Shown here piece by piece: positions 37,918 to 46,266 of a DNA stretch of 64,000 nt. The DNA is taken from NCBI GenBank assembly GCA_016213325.1, contig JACRAY010000026.1, forward strand, positions 211,599 to 275,598, in the 5' to 3' direction. Source of the DNA: Burkholderiales bacterium (GTDB lineage Bacteria; Pseudomonadota; Gammaproteobacteria; Burkholderiales; Burkholderiaceae_C). The notes under the pieces were generated by a model. The model worked only from the letters and a program-made list of their open reading frames with translations, ran no database searches and was not told the origin of the DNA. Numbering within the stretch: the first letter of the stretch is position 1; the number at the start of each line of letters is the position of its first letter. Both the position numbers and the translations under genes were made by a program.

Positions 37918-38907
37918 TCAGGGTTTGGCCGGTGGCAAGGGCGGCATGGGCGTACGGGGGGACTGCCGGTAATCGGCCGGTACGCGGAACAGCGCCGGGT
38001 CGGGCTCGCCGCGCACGATGTTGTGCACGCGGTAGCTCTCCTCGCCGGCCAGCGGGTCGGACTCACGCGTCCTGAGCGTGATGCCCAGCTCGGGCGAGGT
38101 CCACACCTCGCGCACCGCCACGATGGGCTTCTCGTTGCCGATGCGCCCTGCGGGGATGGTCCAGGTGGTGCGCTTGCCCTCGGCCTTCAGGCCTTCGATG
38201 GTTTCGGCGGGCAGCGCCGCCGTCACCCCCGGACCGCGCGGCGGCCGCATGCGGGAGTGCCAGGCCACACCCGGCGGCACCATGCCCGACGGCGGCAACG
38301 GCGGCAGGCCGGCCACTTCGACGCCGTCGACGACGATGCGCACCTGCTTGGGCCACGAGCCGATCTCCACGTCGACCGCGGGCGCGGTGGGGGTCGCGGG
38401 CGGCTGCGGCGCCGACGCGGCAGGGCGGCCGCTGCGCATGCGCTCGCCGAGGTCGCGGCCCCAGTCGCGCATCTCGCGGCCCCACTCCCGCATCTCGCGG
38501 CTGAAGTCCGCGAGCTTCTGTTCCCAGCCCGGCGGGCGGTGCGGCCAGTCCATGGGCATGGCGAAGCGGTGCGGACCGATGCGCATGGCGCGCTTGCGCT
38601 CGGCGTCGAGCATCCACGCTTCGTTGGCGACCGGGTCGCGCAGGTAGACGTGGCGCCGCTCGCCGGTGCCCACCTCCTGCCGCGTGCGGCCCTGGCCGTC
38701 GCGGCACAGGCGCGACGGCTGGCGCTGCACGATGCGGTTGCCGTCGGCCAGCACCTGCACCGACTCGTGCACGGCGCCGGCGCAGTAGGGGGCGTCCTTC
38801 ACCACGCGTTCGGGCTCGGGCCCATCGGGCTGGGCAAAGGCGCACTGGGTGGCAGCAAGGCTCGCGGCCAGCAAGCCCCAGCGCAGGCGGCGGATGTGGC
38901 GGTTCAT
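37918..38907 (-). CDS. Periplasmic protein of unknown function in a sigma/anti-sigma operon
   Basis: A 329-residue protein with a signal peptide (LRWGLLAASLAATQCAFAQ). The N-terminal part (APYCAGAVHESVQVLADGNRIV, RRHVYLRDPVANEAWMLD) and C-terminal part (GRIGNEKPIVAVREVWTSPELG, EESYRVHNIVRGEPDPALF) are beta-rich. Between them are a charged helix (REMREWGREMRDWGRDLGER) and a Pro-rich linker. No family is named. The last block resembles periplasmic lipid- or signal-sensing modules that carry outer-membrane stress information. Its start overlaps the anti-sigma gene stop (ATGA), so it is likely a target or sensor of this sigma system. Confidence 0.65.
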   Translation of the reverse strand: MNRHIRRLRWGLLAASLAATQCAFAQPDGPEPERVVKDAPYCAGAVHESVQVLADGNRIVQRQPSRLCRDGQGRTRQEVGTGERRHVYLRDPVANEAWMLDAERKRAMRIGPHRFAMPMDWPHRPPGWEQKLADFSREMREWGREMRDWGRDLGERMRSGRPAASAPQPPATPTAPAVDVEIGSWPKQVRIVVDGVEVAGLPPLPPSGMVPPGVAWHSRMRPPRGPGVTAALPAETIEGLKAEGKRTTWTIPAGRIGNEKPIVAVREVWTSPELGITLRTRESDPLAGEESYRVHNIVRGEPDPALFRVPADYRQSPRTPMPPLPPAKP

Positions 38908-39377
38908 GGCATCTCCTTCAGGCGAATCACCCGGACGGCGAGCACGTCGCCCGAGCTGTGCAACAGCAATTGCGCGCGCACCGACTCGTCGGCGCGGGCC
39001 GGGTCGTAGGGCAGGCCCAGCGCAGCCAGGCGCGCCTGCGGCAGTTCGGCGGCCACCAGCCAGGCGCTGCCGCGCGCCACGGCTTCGCGCCAGCGCTCGC
39101 TGCTGGCGACAGGCACGAAACCGGAGGCCGCGAGCGGCGCCCCTTCTTCGGCGGTCACGCTGAACACCAGCACGGCCGCGAAGAGCGCGACGGCCGCTGT
39201 GGCGACGCCGCCCCAGGCCAGCGCGGGCTGCCACCACGGGCGCGGCTTTGCCTCGCTGAGGTGCACGGCGCGCTGGATGCGGTCGCGCAAGTCGCCCGGC
39301 GGCAGTTGCGCGGCGAGGTCGCGCGCGACGTGGCGCAGGTGCGCATCGAGCGGGCCGCGCGGTGGCAGTTCATTCAT
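38904..39377 (-). CDS. Probable membrane anti-sigma factor
   Basis: A 157-residue protein with a cytoplasmic N-terminal segment (~45 residues), a single membrane helix (WGGVATAAVALFAAVLVFSV, about 55-75) and a periplasmic domain ending VLAVRVIRLKEMP. No zinc-binding HxxxCxxC is seen. It starts inside the 3' end of an ECF sigma gene (8-base overlap). Size, topology and position fit an anti-sigma factor sequestering the sigma at the membrane. Confidence 0.7.
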   Translation of the reverse strand: MNELPPRGPLDAHLRHVARDLAAQLPPGDLRDRIQRAVHLSEAKPRPWWQPALAWGGVATAAVALFAAVLVFSVTAEEGAPLAASGFVPVASSERWREAVARGSAWLVAAELPQARLAALGLPYDPARADESVRAQLLLHSSGDVLAVRVIRLKEMP

Positions 39378-39954
39378 GGCGGATCTCCTCAGTCGGCGCT
39401 GCGAGTGCGAGCGCCAGCCGCTGGCGCGCGCGGTGCAGCCGCGTGCGCAACGTGTTCAATTCGACGCCGGCCACCTGCGCGGCTTCGGCATAAGGCCGCT
39501 CCTGCAGGTCCACCAGCACCAGTGCCTCGCGGAAGGCCCAGGGCAGCGCGCGGATCGCGGCCCACAGCGCCTGCGTGTCCTGCGAGCGCACCAGCTCGAC
39601 TTCGGGCGTTGCGTGCGCGGCCTCGTCCGGTGCCTCGTCGCCCTCGTCTTCGGCCACCCAGTGACCCTGGGCCTCGCGCCAGCGCGCCAGCAGCTTGTGG
39701 CGGGCGATGCCGCACAGGTAGGCGCGCAGCGGCCCTTTCGCGCTGTCGTAGCTGCGCGGCTGTTCGGCCAGCTGCACGAAGGCGTCCTGCGTCGCGTCGG
39801 CCGACCACGCGGGGTTGCCGCACATCGCCAGCGCAAAGCGATAGACCTGCGCCGCCTCGGCCCGGTACAACAGGTCGAGCGCATGGGCGTCGCCGCGCGC
39901 GAAGCGTTCGACCAGGGTGGCCGTGTCGGTGTCGGTGGGCTGGCGCCAGAACAT
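39370..39954 (-). CDS. ECF-family RNA polymerase sigma factor
   Basis: A 194-residue sigma-70-family protein. Region 2 is seen in LLYRAEAAQVYRFALAMCGN and SADATQDAFVQLAEQP (about residues 28-68), region 4 in LPWAFREALVLVDLQERPYA then VAGVELNTLRTRLHRARQRL (about 130-180). A short acidic linker (EDEGDEAPDEAAHATPEVE) joins them. It heads an operon with a membrane anti-sigma and a periplasmic protein. A candidate self-recognised promoter lies just upstream. Confidence 0.9.
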   Translation of the reverse strand: MFWRQPTDTDTATLVERFARGDAHALDLLYRAEAAQVYRFALAMCGNPAWSADATQDAFVQLAEQPRSYDSAKGPLRAYLCGIARHKLLARWREAQGHWVAEDEGDEAPDEAAHATPEVELVRSQDTQALWAAIRALPWAFREALVLVDLQERPYAEAAQVAGVELNTLRTRLHRARQRLALALAAPTEEIRHE

Positions 39955-39959
39955 GGGTG

Positions 39960-40008
39960 GCTGGATGGGGTGTCACACCATATTGCACCCCGCCGCCGAA
40001 AAGTTCCC
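39960..40008 (-). promoter_or_regulatory. Candidate ECF-type promoter of the sigma operon
   Basis: Read on the minus strand, GGGAACTTTT (39999-40008) matches the GGAACTT-type -35 element of many ECF sigma promoters. AT-rich CAATATG and GTGTGACACC follow at about the right distance (39965-39985). It lies 45-55 bases before the sigma ATG, consistent with autoregulation. The -10 position is uncertain. Confidence 0.5.
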
Positions 40009-40012
40009 GGCG

Positions 40013-41038
40013 CTAGCTGGTGGGCTCTTCCACCCGCCCGTTCGGGTGCTTTGCAAAGCGCTTCGGCTCGCGCCCATGCACCGGCGCTGCGTCGGCGAAC
40101 GGCCAGCCTCCGAACTGCGTGCGGCGGTAGTCCTGCATGGCCTGCATGATCTCGGCCTGTGTGTTCATCACGAACGGGCCGTACTGCGCCACCGGTTCGG
40201 CGATGGGGCGCCCCTGCAGCAGCAGGAACTCGGTGACGTCGTCGCCGGCCACCAGGTCCACGGCGGCGTCGGCGCTGAGCCCGATGGCGCTGGGCGCCAG
40301 TACGCGCTGCCCCGCGACTTCGGCCGCTGCGCCTTCGAAGAAGTAGAGCGTGCGGCGCGTGTCGCTGCCGCTCGCCGCGGGCAGCGTCCAGCGCGCGCCG
40401 GGCTCCATGCGGATGGTCCAGATCGCAACGTCCGAACCCGGCTGCGCGGCCCATGAGTCGGGCGGCGGCGCGGGTGGCTGCGCGTCGCGATAGCGCCCAG
40501 CCACCACGGCGACCTCGGTGGTGCGGCCGGCGTCATCGCGCTCGGCCACGCGCGGGATCTCGCGCGACCACAGCATGGTGAAGTGCGGCTCGGCCATCTT
40601 GTTGCGCGCCGGCAGGTTCAGCCAGATCTGGAACAGCTCCAGCGGGTTGTCCTGGTCCTGCTTGAGCAGCGGGAACATCTCGGAGTGCACGATGCCCTTG
40701 CCGGCCGTGACCCATTGCACGTCGCCGTGGCCGAAACGCGCCGTCGCACCCAGCGAGTCGGAGTGGTCGATCAGGCCCTTGCGCACCAGCGTCACGGTTT
40801 CGAAACCGCGGTGCGGATGCGCCGGAAATCCGGGCACCGCCTCGCCGTGGTACATGCTCCAGCCATCCTTGCGGCTGAAGTCCTGCCCGATGTCGCGGCC
40901 TGCGAGCGACGCGGCCGGCGTCATGTCGGCCTTGCCGCGCGGGTAGGCGTCGTCGTGGTAGGCACAGAAGAGGAAGGGGTCCTGGGTTTCCCACGGGAAA
41001 CCGAGCGGGCGCACGTGGAGGATGGGGGCTTGCGGCAT
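40013..41038 (-). CDS. Pirin family protein
   Basis: A 341-residue bicupin. The N-terminal cupin has the pirin metal ligands in FPAHPHRGFETVTLVRKG and GKGIVHSEMFPLL (about residues 85-150). A pirin C-terminal domain follows (GARWTLPAASGSDTRRTLYFF, FLLLQGRPIAEPVAQYGPFV). Bacterial pirins are iron proteins with quercetinase or metabolic regulatory roles; which applies is unknown. The ATG at 41038 gives MPQAPILHVRP. The stop lies against the sigma-operon promoter. A divergent Sel1-repeat gene starts 95 bases away. Confidence 0.9.
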   Translation of the reverse strand: MPQAPILHVRPLGFPWETQDPFLFCAYHDDAYPRGKADMTPAASLAGRDIGQDFSRKDGWSMYHGEAVPGFPAHPHRGFETVTLVRKGLIDHSDSLGATARFGHGDVQWVTAGKGIVHSEMFPLLKQDQDNPLELFQIWLNLPARNKMAEPHFTMLWSREIPRVAERDDAGRTTEVAVVAGRYRDAQPPAPPPDSWAAQPGSDVAIWTIRMEPGARWTLPAASGSDTRRTLYFFEGAAAEVAGQRVLAPSAIGLSADAAVDLVAGDDVTEFLLLQGRPIAEPVAQYGPFVMNTQAEIMQAMQDYRRTQFGGWPFADAAPVHGREPKRFAKHPNGRVEEPTS

Positions 41039-41133
41039 GGTCCATTCTGACTTGGGGACCAAGCCCCCGCGATCAAGGGGGATGCACGGCGTGCGGCCTT
41101 GCGTAAGATGCCGCACACACTGGGAGCCGGCCT

Positions 41134-42897
41134 ATGCCTGGTCAGACGAAATTCCTGTGCATGGTGCTCATCGCCTGGGCCTGCGTCGCCCAGGCGTGGG
41201 CGCAAAGCCCGCTGGCCGCCGATGGCCGCCGCGATGGCTTCCTGTTCAACGGCAAGCAGAACATGCCGTTCGTGCTGTACGGCGCAGCAATCCGCTGGCA
41301 CCAGGAGTGCCTGGGCGGCAAGACGTCCGAATGCGAGCGGCTGGCCGGCGCGTTCGAGCGGGGTGATGGCGACCTCAAGCGCGACCTGCGGGTCACCATC
41401 GGCTACCTGATGAAGGCGTGCGAACAGGGGTCGGGCCCGTCCTGCGCACGCGCGTCGGCGATGTTTCGCGACGGCAGCGCGACCTTCACGAATCCCGAAC
41501 TGGCGCAGAAGATGGCCGAGCGCGGCTGCAACGAGCTGAAGAACCAGGCGTCGTGTGCCGCGCTGGCCGCCGCCATGGCCAGCGCACCCGGGGGCAATGC
41601 CGACCCGGCGCGTTCGGCCGCGCTGGTCGAGTCGGCCTGTGCGGCCGGCGACGACGAAGGCTGCCGCATGAAGGCGAATGCATTGTTCCACGAGCGCAAG
41701 GACGCGGCGTCCCGCAGCGAAGCCTTGGCCATGTACGAAGCGGCCTGCACGGCCAAGCGGGCCTGGGGCTGCCTGGGCATGGCAGTGGCCCATAACGAAG
41801 GCTGGGGCGTCGCCCAGGACCGCGGTCGTGGCGGCGACTATGCGCGCATCGGCTGCACGCAGGGGCAGGGCGACCGCCTGCGGCTGTGCACCCTGTTCGG
41901 CAACGACCTCATCCGGCAGCGCAAGGACAAGGCCAGCATCAACAAGGGTGAACAGTATCTCGACGCCTCGTGCTCCGGCGGTGACGGCAATGCCTGCTAC
42001 ACGCTGGGCCTGGTGGGCCTGAACCAGCTGCCGTCTGCCACCACCACCATGCAGGAAGCAATCTACTACCTGCGGCGCGGCTGCGACCTGGCCACGGGCG
42101 TCGCCTGCAACGGCCTGGCGGGCAGCTATGAGCATGCGCTGGGTGTGCCCAAGGACACCGTGGTGGCGCTGGCGCTGTATGACAAGGCCTGCCAGCTGGA
42201 GCACGCGGAAGCCTGCGAAGGCGCGCGCCGCTTGCTGGCGGCCGACGCGGGCATGCGGTCGCGCATGCCGGCCATCGACCCGTCGCTCACCGTCGCCGAC
42301 CAATTGCGACAGGCCAAGGCCGCGGTGGACCGCGGCGACAAGAACGCGGGTGTGCGCACGGTGGTGCGCCTGATGCAGGAGAACCATGAAGACGCCCAAT
42401 GGTTGCTCGGCGGCTGGCTCTATTACGGCTTGCCCGGCGTCTTCGACTTGTCGCGCAAGGCCGATGGCGTGACGCTCATCGAAAATGCCGCGCGCGTGGG
42501 GCATGTCGATGCGGCCATCTGGGTCGGCATGGCCTACTGGTATGGCGACGGCGTGCCCCTGAACCGCCCCAAGGGCGAGGAGTACATGGCTATCGCGGGC
42601 ATGCGCGGCAGCCAGATGGCCGCCGCGATCTACCGTTCCATGCGGGCCGAGCCCGAGCGGCAGGAAAACGCACGACGGCAGGCGGCGCTGGAAGAGGCGA
42701 TCCGCACGCGGCGCGAGAGCTGGACCTCCAGCTGGTCGAACTACAAGCCGTCGTGGTCGGCGCCCGCCACCCGGTACACGCCCTACACGGGACGCAGCGT
42801 GGCGTCCATCATCGATGCGGGCAACTGGAACCAGCGCATCAACTACCTGTCCGGAACGACCACCGCCTGCCCCCGCAGCAACAGCTATTGCCGATGA
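41134..42897 (+). CDS. Exported Sel1-like repeat protein, Cys-rich (Hcp-like)
   Basis: A 587-residue protein with a signal peptide (FLCMVLIAWACVAQAWAQ). It holds many Sel1/TPR-like helical repeats with regular Cys pairs (LMKACEQGSGPSCARAS, LVESACAAGDDEGCRMKA, YLDASCSGGDGNACYTLG, YLRRGCDLATGVACNGLA, YDKACQLEHAEACEGA). These resemble Helicobacter cysteine-rich Hcp proteins, whose repeats are disulfide-locked. A later Cys-poor repeat (WLLGGWLYYGLPGVFDLSR) and a Trp/Ser/Tyr-rich tail follow. It is likely a periplasmic scaffold. The last bases overlap the next gene (ATGA). Confidence 0.85.
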   Translation: MPGQTKFLCMVLIAWACVAQAWAQSPLAADGRRDGFLFNGKQNMPFVLYGAAIRWHQECLGGKTSECERLAGAFERGDGDLKRDLRVTIGYLMKACEQGSGPSCARASAMFRDGSATFTNPELAQKMAERGCNELKNQASCAALAAAMASAPGGNADPARSAALVESACAAGDDEGCRMKANALFHERKDAASRSEALAMYEAACTAKRAWGCLGMAVAHNEGWGVAQDRGRGGDYARIGCTQGQGDRLRLCTLFGNDLIRQRKDKASINKGEQYLDASCSGGDGNACYTLGLVGLNQLPSATTTMQEAIYYLRRGCDLATGVACNGLAGSYEHALGVPKDTVVALALYDKACQLEHAEACEGARRLLAADAGMRSRMPAIDPSLTVADQLRQAKAAVDRGDKNAGVRTVVRLMQENHEDAQWLLGGWLYYGLPGVFDLSRKADGVTLIENAARVGHVDAAIWVGMAYWYGDGVPLNRPKGEEYMAIAGMRGSQMAAAIYRSMRAEPERQENARRQAALEEAIRTRRESWTSSWSNYKPSWSAPATRYTPYTGRSVASIIDAGNWNQRINYLSGTTTACPRSNSYCR

Positions 42898-43442
42898 ACT
42901 CCTGGAGAAAGCCCGTGACCCCAACCGCCACCCGATGCACCCTGTTCGCCTGTGTGCTCGCCGCTTCTACGATGGCAGCGGCGCAGCAGCCCCAGAATTT
43001 CCAGTTCAGGCAGGGCGAAGGCCGCGGCACCTGCTGGGTCGCGTTCCCAGCCGGCAACCTGCCGGGCACCGGCACCCCGTCGGAAGTGCGTTTCAGCGTA
43101 CGCGCGCGTGACGGCAATTTCGTCACCGAGATCCTCGTGAACGGCTGGAAGAAGGCGCAGGAGAACGCGGCTTCGGACAGCGTGCGGCCGATGGCGCTGG
43201 CCTTCGACACGGGCAAGGAAACACGCTCCCGCTCCGGCGGCTACAGCACGGGCTTCAACGACGCGGCTTGGGGCGGATGGGGCGCCGGCCCGACCTCGGA
43301 CGCAGCCATGGAGATGTTGCGGGAGGCGAAGACCGTGCAGATCCGCTTCGATGGCGTCGACTACGCCCGCACGGACCTGCAGATGAAGGGGCTGGCGACG
43401 ACCTCGCTCGACAACTGCCTGAAGAAGATGCGCGGGCAGTAA
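42894..43442 (+). CDS. Small exported protein coupled to the Sel1-repeat gene
   Basis: A 182-residue protein with a signal peptide (CTLFACVLAASTMAAAQ). The mature part has two Cys (GTCWVAFPAG, LDNCLKKMRG) and Gly/Ser-rich segments (TRSRSGGYSTGFNDAAWGGW). Its ATG overlaps the Sel1 gene stop by four bases, so the two products are likely made together and may interact. No family is recognised. Confidence 0.7.
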   Translation: MNSWRKPVTPTATRCTLFACVLAASTMAAAQQPQNFQFRQGEGRGTCWVAFPAGNLPGTGTPSEVRFSVRARDGNFVTEILVNGWKKAQENAASDSVRPMALAFDTGKETRSRSGGYSTGFNDAAWGGWGAGPTSDAAMEMLREAKTVQIRFDGVDYARTDLQMKGLATTSLDNCLKKMRGQ

Positions 43443-43445
43443 GCG

Positions 43446-43958
43446 TCAGGTTCCCGATAGCGCGGCTTGCCACGCCTTGCCGGCCCGCCGCATGGTCGCA
43501 ACTTCACCCAGCTCGGTCTCGACGCGGCCGGCCACGGCATCGATGTCGCCGCGGTCCGTCGGCAACTGCATGTTCGCGGGCGTCCCCAGGCTGAACTTGT
43601 ACTGCACGCCCGCGAGCGTGACGACCAGCCCGCCGGAGAAGTAGTACCAGGGAAAGCGCACGGCCACCGACGCGACCGGCACATCGAACACCACCGCATC
43701 GTCCCCCGCGTCGATGCGTTTCGCCAGCCCGGGCCGACCGGCCTGGTGCTCGATCTTGCGCAGCTGCCAGCCCCAGGCGCTGCCCGGCCCGCCATTGGCC
43801 ACGTACTTCAGGCGCCCGGCCTGCGTGAGCGTCAGTTCACCCGGGATGCTGCTGATGCCCCGCAGCAGGAAAGCCGTGGAGCTGATCACCACAGGCTCCG
43901 CCACCACCGCCGGACCTTGCGGGCGGCGCCGGGGCAGCTTCTTGTGGTTCTTGCCCAA
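43446..43958 (-). CDS. Uncharacterised small protein
   Basis: A 170-residue protein with a basic N-terminus (KNHKKLPRRRPQG) and a beta-rich remainder (VVISSTAFLLRGISSIPGEL, DDAVVFDVPVASVAVRFPWY, VQYKFSLGTPANMQLPTD). There is no signal peptide or clear membrane helix. It starts 6 bases after the SlyD-like gene stops. Alternating beta strands could suggest a PH/GRAM-like fold, but I cannot assign it. Confidence 0.55.
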   Translation of the reverse strand: MGKNHKKLPRRRPQGPAVVAEPVVISSTAFLLRGISSIPGELTLTQAGRLKYVANGGPGSAWGWQLRKIEHQAGRPGLAKRIDAGDDAVVFDVPVASVAVRFPWYYFSGGLVVTLAGVQYKFSLGTPANMQLPTDRGDIDAVAGRVETELGEVATMRRAGKAWQAALSGT

Positions 43959-43964
43959 GGGGCT

Positions 43965-44441
43965 TCAGTGGTGGTGCCCGTGCTCGCCGTGCACATGGCC
44001 GTGCGCGATCTCCTCGGGCAGCGCCGAACGCACGCCGGTCACCTTCAGCGTGAAGCGCAGCGCCTTGCCAGCCAGCGGGTGGTTGCCGTCCAGCAGCACC
44101 TTGTCGCCCTTGATCTTCATGACGTGGAACACGTGCGGCTCGCCGCTGTCGGTGCGGCCCTCGAGCTGCCCACCCACCTTCACGCCGGGCGGGAACTCGC
44201 TCTTGGGGATGGTGCGCACGAGCGACTCGTCGCGCACGCCGAAGGCGTCTTCGGGCTTCAGGTCCAGCACCACCTGGTAGCCCTTCTCGTGGCCATCCAG
44301 TGCAGCCTCGATCTTCGGCAAGGTGTTTTCGTACCCCCCATGCAGGTACACCATGGGTTCGCGGCTCTGCTCCACCAGGGCGCCGTTGGCCTCGGCGACC
44401 TTGTACTGCAGGGTGACGACGGTGTCTTTCTCGATCTTCAT
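43965..44441 (-). CDS. slyD: SlyD-like FKBP-type peptidyl-prolyl isomerase
   Basis: A 158-residue PPIase/chaperone. FKBP strands VVTLQYKVAEANGALVEQS and GALEGHEKG-like LDGHEKGYQVVLDLKPEDAFG frame an insert-in-flap domain (GGQLEGRTDSGEPHVFHVMK), then LDGNHPLAGKALRF. A His-rich tail (HGHVHGEHGHHH) is like the nickel-binding tail of SlyD. It may assist folding or deliver nickel. It lies 12 bases after the MFS gene start... in reverse order: the MFS gene stop precedes it by 12 bases on the same strand. Confidence 0.9.
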   Translation of the reverse strand: MKIEKDTVVTLQYKVAEANGALVEQSREPMVYLHGGYENTLPKIEAALDGHEKGYQVVLDLKPEDAFGVRDESLVRTIPKSEFPPGVKVGGQLEGRTDSGEPHVFHVMKIKGDKVLLDGNHPLAGKALRFTLKVTGVRSALPEEIAHGHVHGEHGHHH

Positions 44442-44453
44442 GGGTGCATTGTC

Positions 44454-45650
44454 CTATTTCGGCGCGGGCAGCCAGCGGAACGCCAGCGCGCCGGCGACCA
44501 GCAGGGCCGCAATCGCCAGCAGCACCGCGAAGTAGGCGTCCCCCGGGGCGACGGCGGCAATGGCGCCGGTGAACGACTGCATGAAGGCGACGCCGAGGAA
44601 CATGGCCATGGTGAAGACGGCCATGGCGCGGCCGGTCATGGCGGCCGGGTAAGCCTGCCGCACGTCGGCGTACTGGAACACGATGAAGCCCGACAGCATG
44701 CCGATCACCAGGGCAGCCGCCACGTCACCGGCGGCGCCCGGATTGAGCGCCATGCCCACGAACAGCGCGGCGCACAGCAAGGCACAGCCCACGATCCAGT
44801 GGCGCCGCGTTCGTGGCCCCGGGTCGAGCCGGCCGAAGAGGGGCGGGCCGAACATGCCGACGACCGAGATGCCGAGGGCCACGTGGCCGCTTTGCACCAG
44901 CGAGAAGCCGTGGCGGTCGATCAGCAGCGGGCCCAGCCACAGGCCGCGCAGCGACAGGAAGGCGGCGTAGGTGACCAGCGCCAGCACCACGATGCCCAGC
45001 GTGTGCGGCAGGCGAAACAGCCCGGCGTAGCTGCGCAGCGCCGCCATCACCGGCAGGCGCGGCGCATCGGCCGGCGGTGCGGCTTCGCGGACGACCGCAA
45101 AGATGAGCAGCCACGACGCCGCCGAGCCGGCGGCCAGCGCGACGAAGCCGGCGCGCCACGAGTACGTTTCGATGATCCACGCCAGCGGCGTGCCGGTGAC
45201 GAGCAGCCCGACCGAGCCTATGCCCATGGTGAGGCCCGATACCGAAGCGAAGCGTTCCGGTGCGAAGCGGCGCGCGATGAACACGGTGCACGAGAGGAAG
45301 GCCGGTGCGCAGCCGATGCCGATGAGCACCTGCCCCAGCACCACGACTTCGAAGCGCGGCGACAGCGCCGACAGCAGGGCGCCGGCGATGGTGAGCGGAA
45401 AAGCCAGCAACACCGTGCGGCGCACGCCGTGCACGTCGATGCCGATGCCCATGAAGAGCTGCAGCGCGCCGAAGGCGAAGTGGAAGGCACCCGCAAACAG
45501 GCCGAGCTGCTGCGGGGCTAGCCCGAAATCCTGCGCCAGCGGCGGCGCCAGCATGGCCGCGACGGTGCGGTAGGCCTGGCTCATCGCGAACGCGGTGGTC
45601 AGGGCCATCAGCATCAGCCAGGGCGCGCGTTCGTTGGACGGGGTCGGCAC
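44454..45650 (-). CDS. Major facilitator superfamily transporter
   Basis: A 398-residue inner-membrane carrier with about twelve hydrophobic spans. The typical MFS loop between helices 2 and 3 appears as GIGIDVHGVRRTVLL. Helices include FVALAAGSAASWLLIFAVV, LGIVVLALVTYAAFLSLRG and the final FAVLLAIAALLVAGALAFRW. The GTG at 45650 is used because the longer frame (to 45773) shadows proQ; the internal ATG of LMLMALTT is another option. Substrate is unknown. Divergent from the ProQ gene across 19 bases. Confidence 0.82.
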   Translation of the reverse strand: MPTPSNERAPWLMLMALTTAFAMSQAYRTVAAMLAPPLAQDFGLAPQQLGLFAGAFHFAFGALQLFMGIGIDVHGVRRTVLLAFPLTIAGALLSALSPRFEVVVLGQVLIGIGCAPAFLSCTVFIARRFAPERFASVSGLTMGIGSVGLLVTGTPLAWIIETYSWRAGFVALAAGSAASWLLIFAVVREAAPPADAPRLPVMAALRSYAGLFRLPHTLGIVVLALVTYAAFLSLRGLWLGPLLIDRHGFSLVQSGHVALGISVVGMFGPPLFGRLDPGPRTRRHWIVGCALLCAALFVGMALNPGAAGDVAAALVIGMLSGFIVFQYADVRQAYPAAMTGRAMAVFTMAMFLGVAFMQSFTGAIAAVAPGDAYFAVLLAIAALLVAGALAFRWLPAPK

Positions 45651-45669
45651 GACGGACAATGTAGGGCAA

Positions 45670-46266
45670 ATGGAAAAACCCGAAGAACCCAACAAGCGCC
45701 GCGCCCTGCGCGGGCGCGAACCGCACCCCTTGCTGCACCAGCTGGCCGAATGGCACCCGGCGCTGTTCGGCACCCGCTTCCGCCCGCTGAAGCTGGGCGT
45801 CTACGAAGACCTGCTGCAGCGCCACCCCGACATCGACAAGGACACGCTGAAGGGCGCCCTGTCCTGGCATGCGCGCTCCACGCCGTACCTCGAGGTGGTG
45901 GCGGCGGGCGACGAGCGGCACGACCTGGACGGCAATGCCGTCGAGCCGGTGGCGCCCGAGCACCGGCACCACGCGATCATGGAGGTGTTCCGGCGCCGCC
46001 AGCTGAGAACCAAGAAGGACCTGAAGCCCTGGCTGGTCGACCGGCTGGTGCAGGCGATCGACGCCAGCGGCCTGTCACGCGAGGCCTACATGGAGAAGGT
46101 GCGCGTGCACGACGAGCATCTCGACGCGGCCTTCGCGCAGATCGGCGAGCGGCTTGCCAAGCGCGACGCGCTACGCCGCATGTACCAGTCCAGCGGCAAG
46201 AGCGTCGAGGAATTTGCCGAGATGTACGGGATGGAGGTGGCGGTCGTGAAGGAGGCCGTGTCCTAG
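45670..46266 (+). CDS. ProQ/FinO-domain RNA-binding protein
   Basis: A 198-residue protein. Residues ~20-125 form a ProQ/FinO domain (HPLLHQLAEWHPALFGTRFR, PLKLGVYEDLLQRHPDIDKD, ALSWHARSTPYLEVVAAGD, RHDLDGNAVEPV). Such proteins bind structured RNAs and sRNA-mRNA pairs. A charged, helical C-terminal region follows (RRRQLRTKKDLKPWLVDRL). Its TAG overlaps the convergent ligase stop: both use the same CTAG. Confidence 0.87.
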   Translation: MEKPEEPNKRRALRGREPHPLLHQLAEWHPALFGTRFRPLKLGVYEDLLQRHPDIDKDTLKGALSWHARSTPYLEVVAAGDERHDLDGNAVEPVAPEHRHHAIMEVFRRRQLRTKKDLKPWLVDRLVQAIDASGLSREAYMEKVRVHDEHLDAAFAQIGERLAKRDALRRMYQSSGKSVEEFAEMYGMEVAVVKEAVS

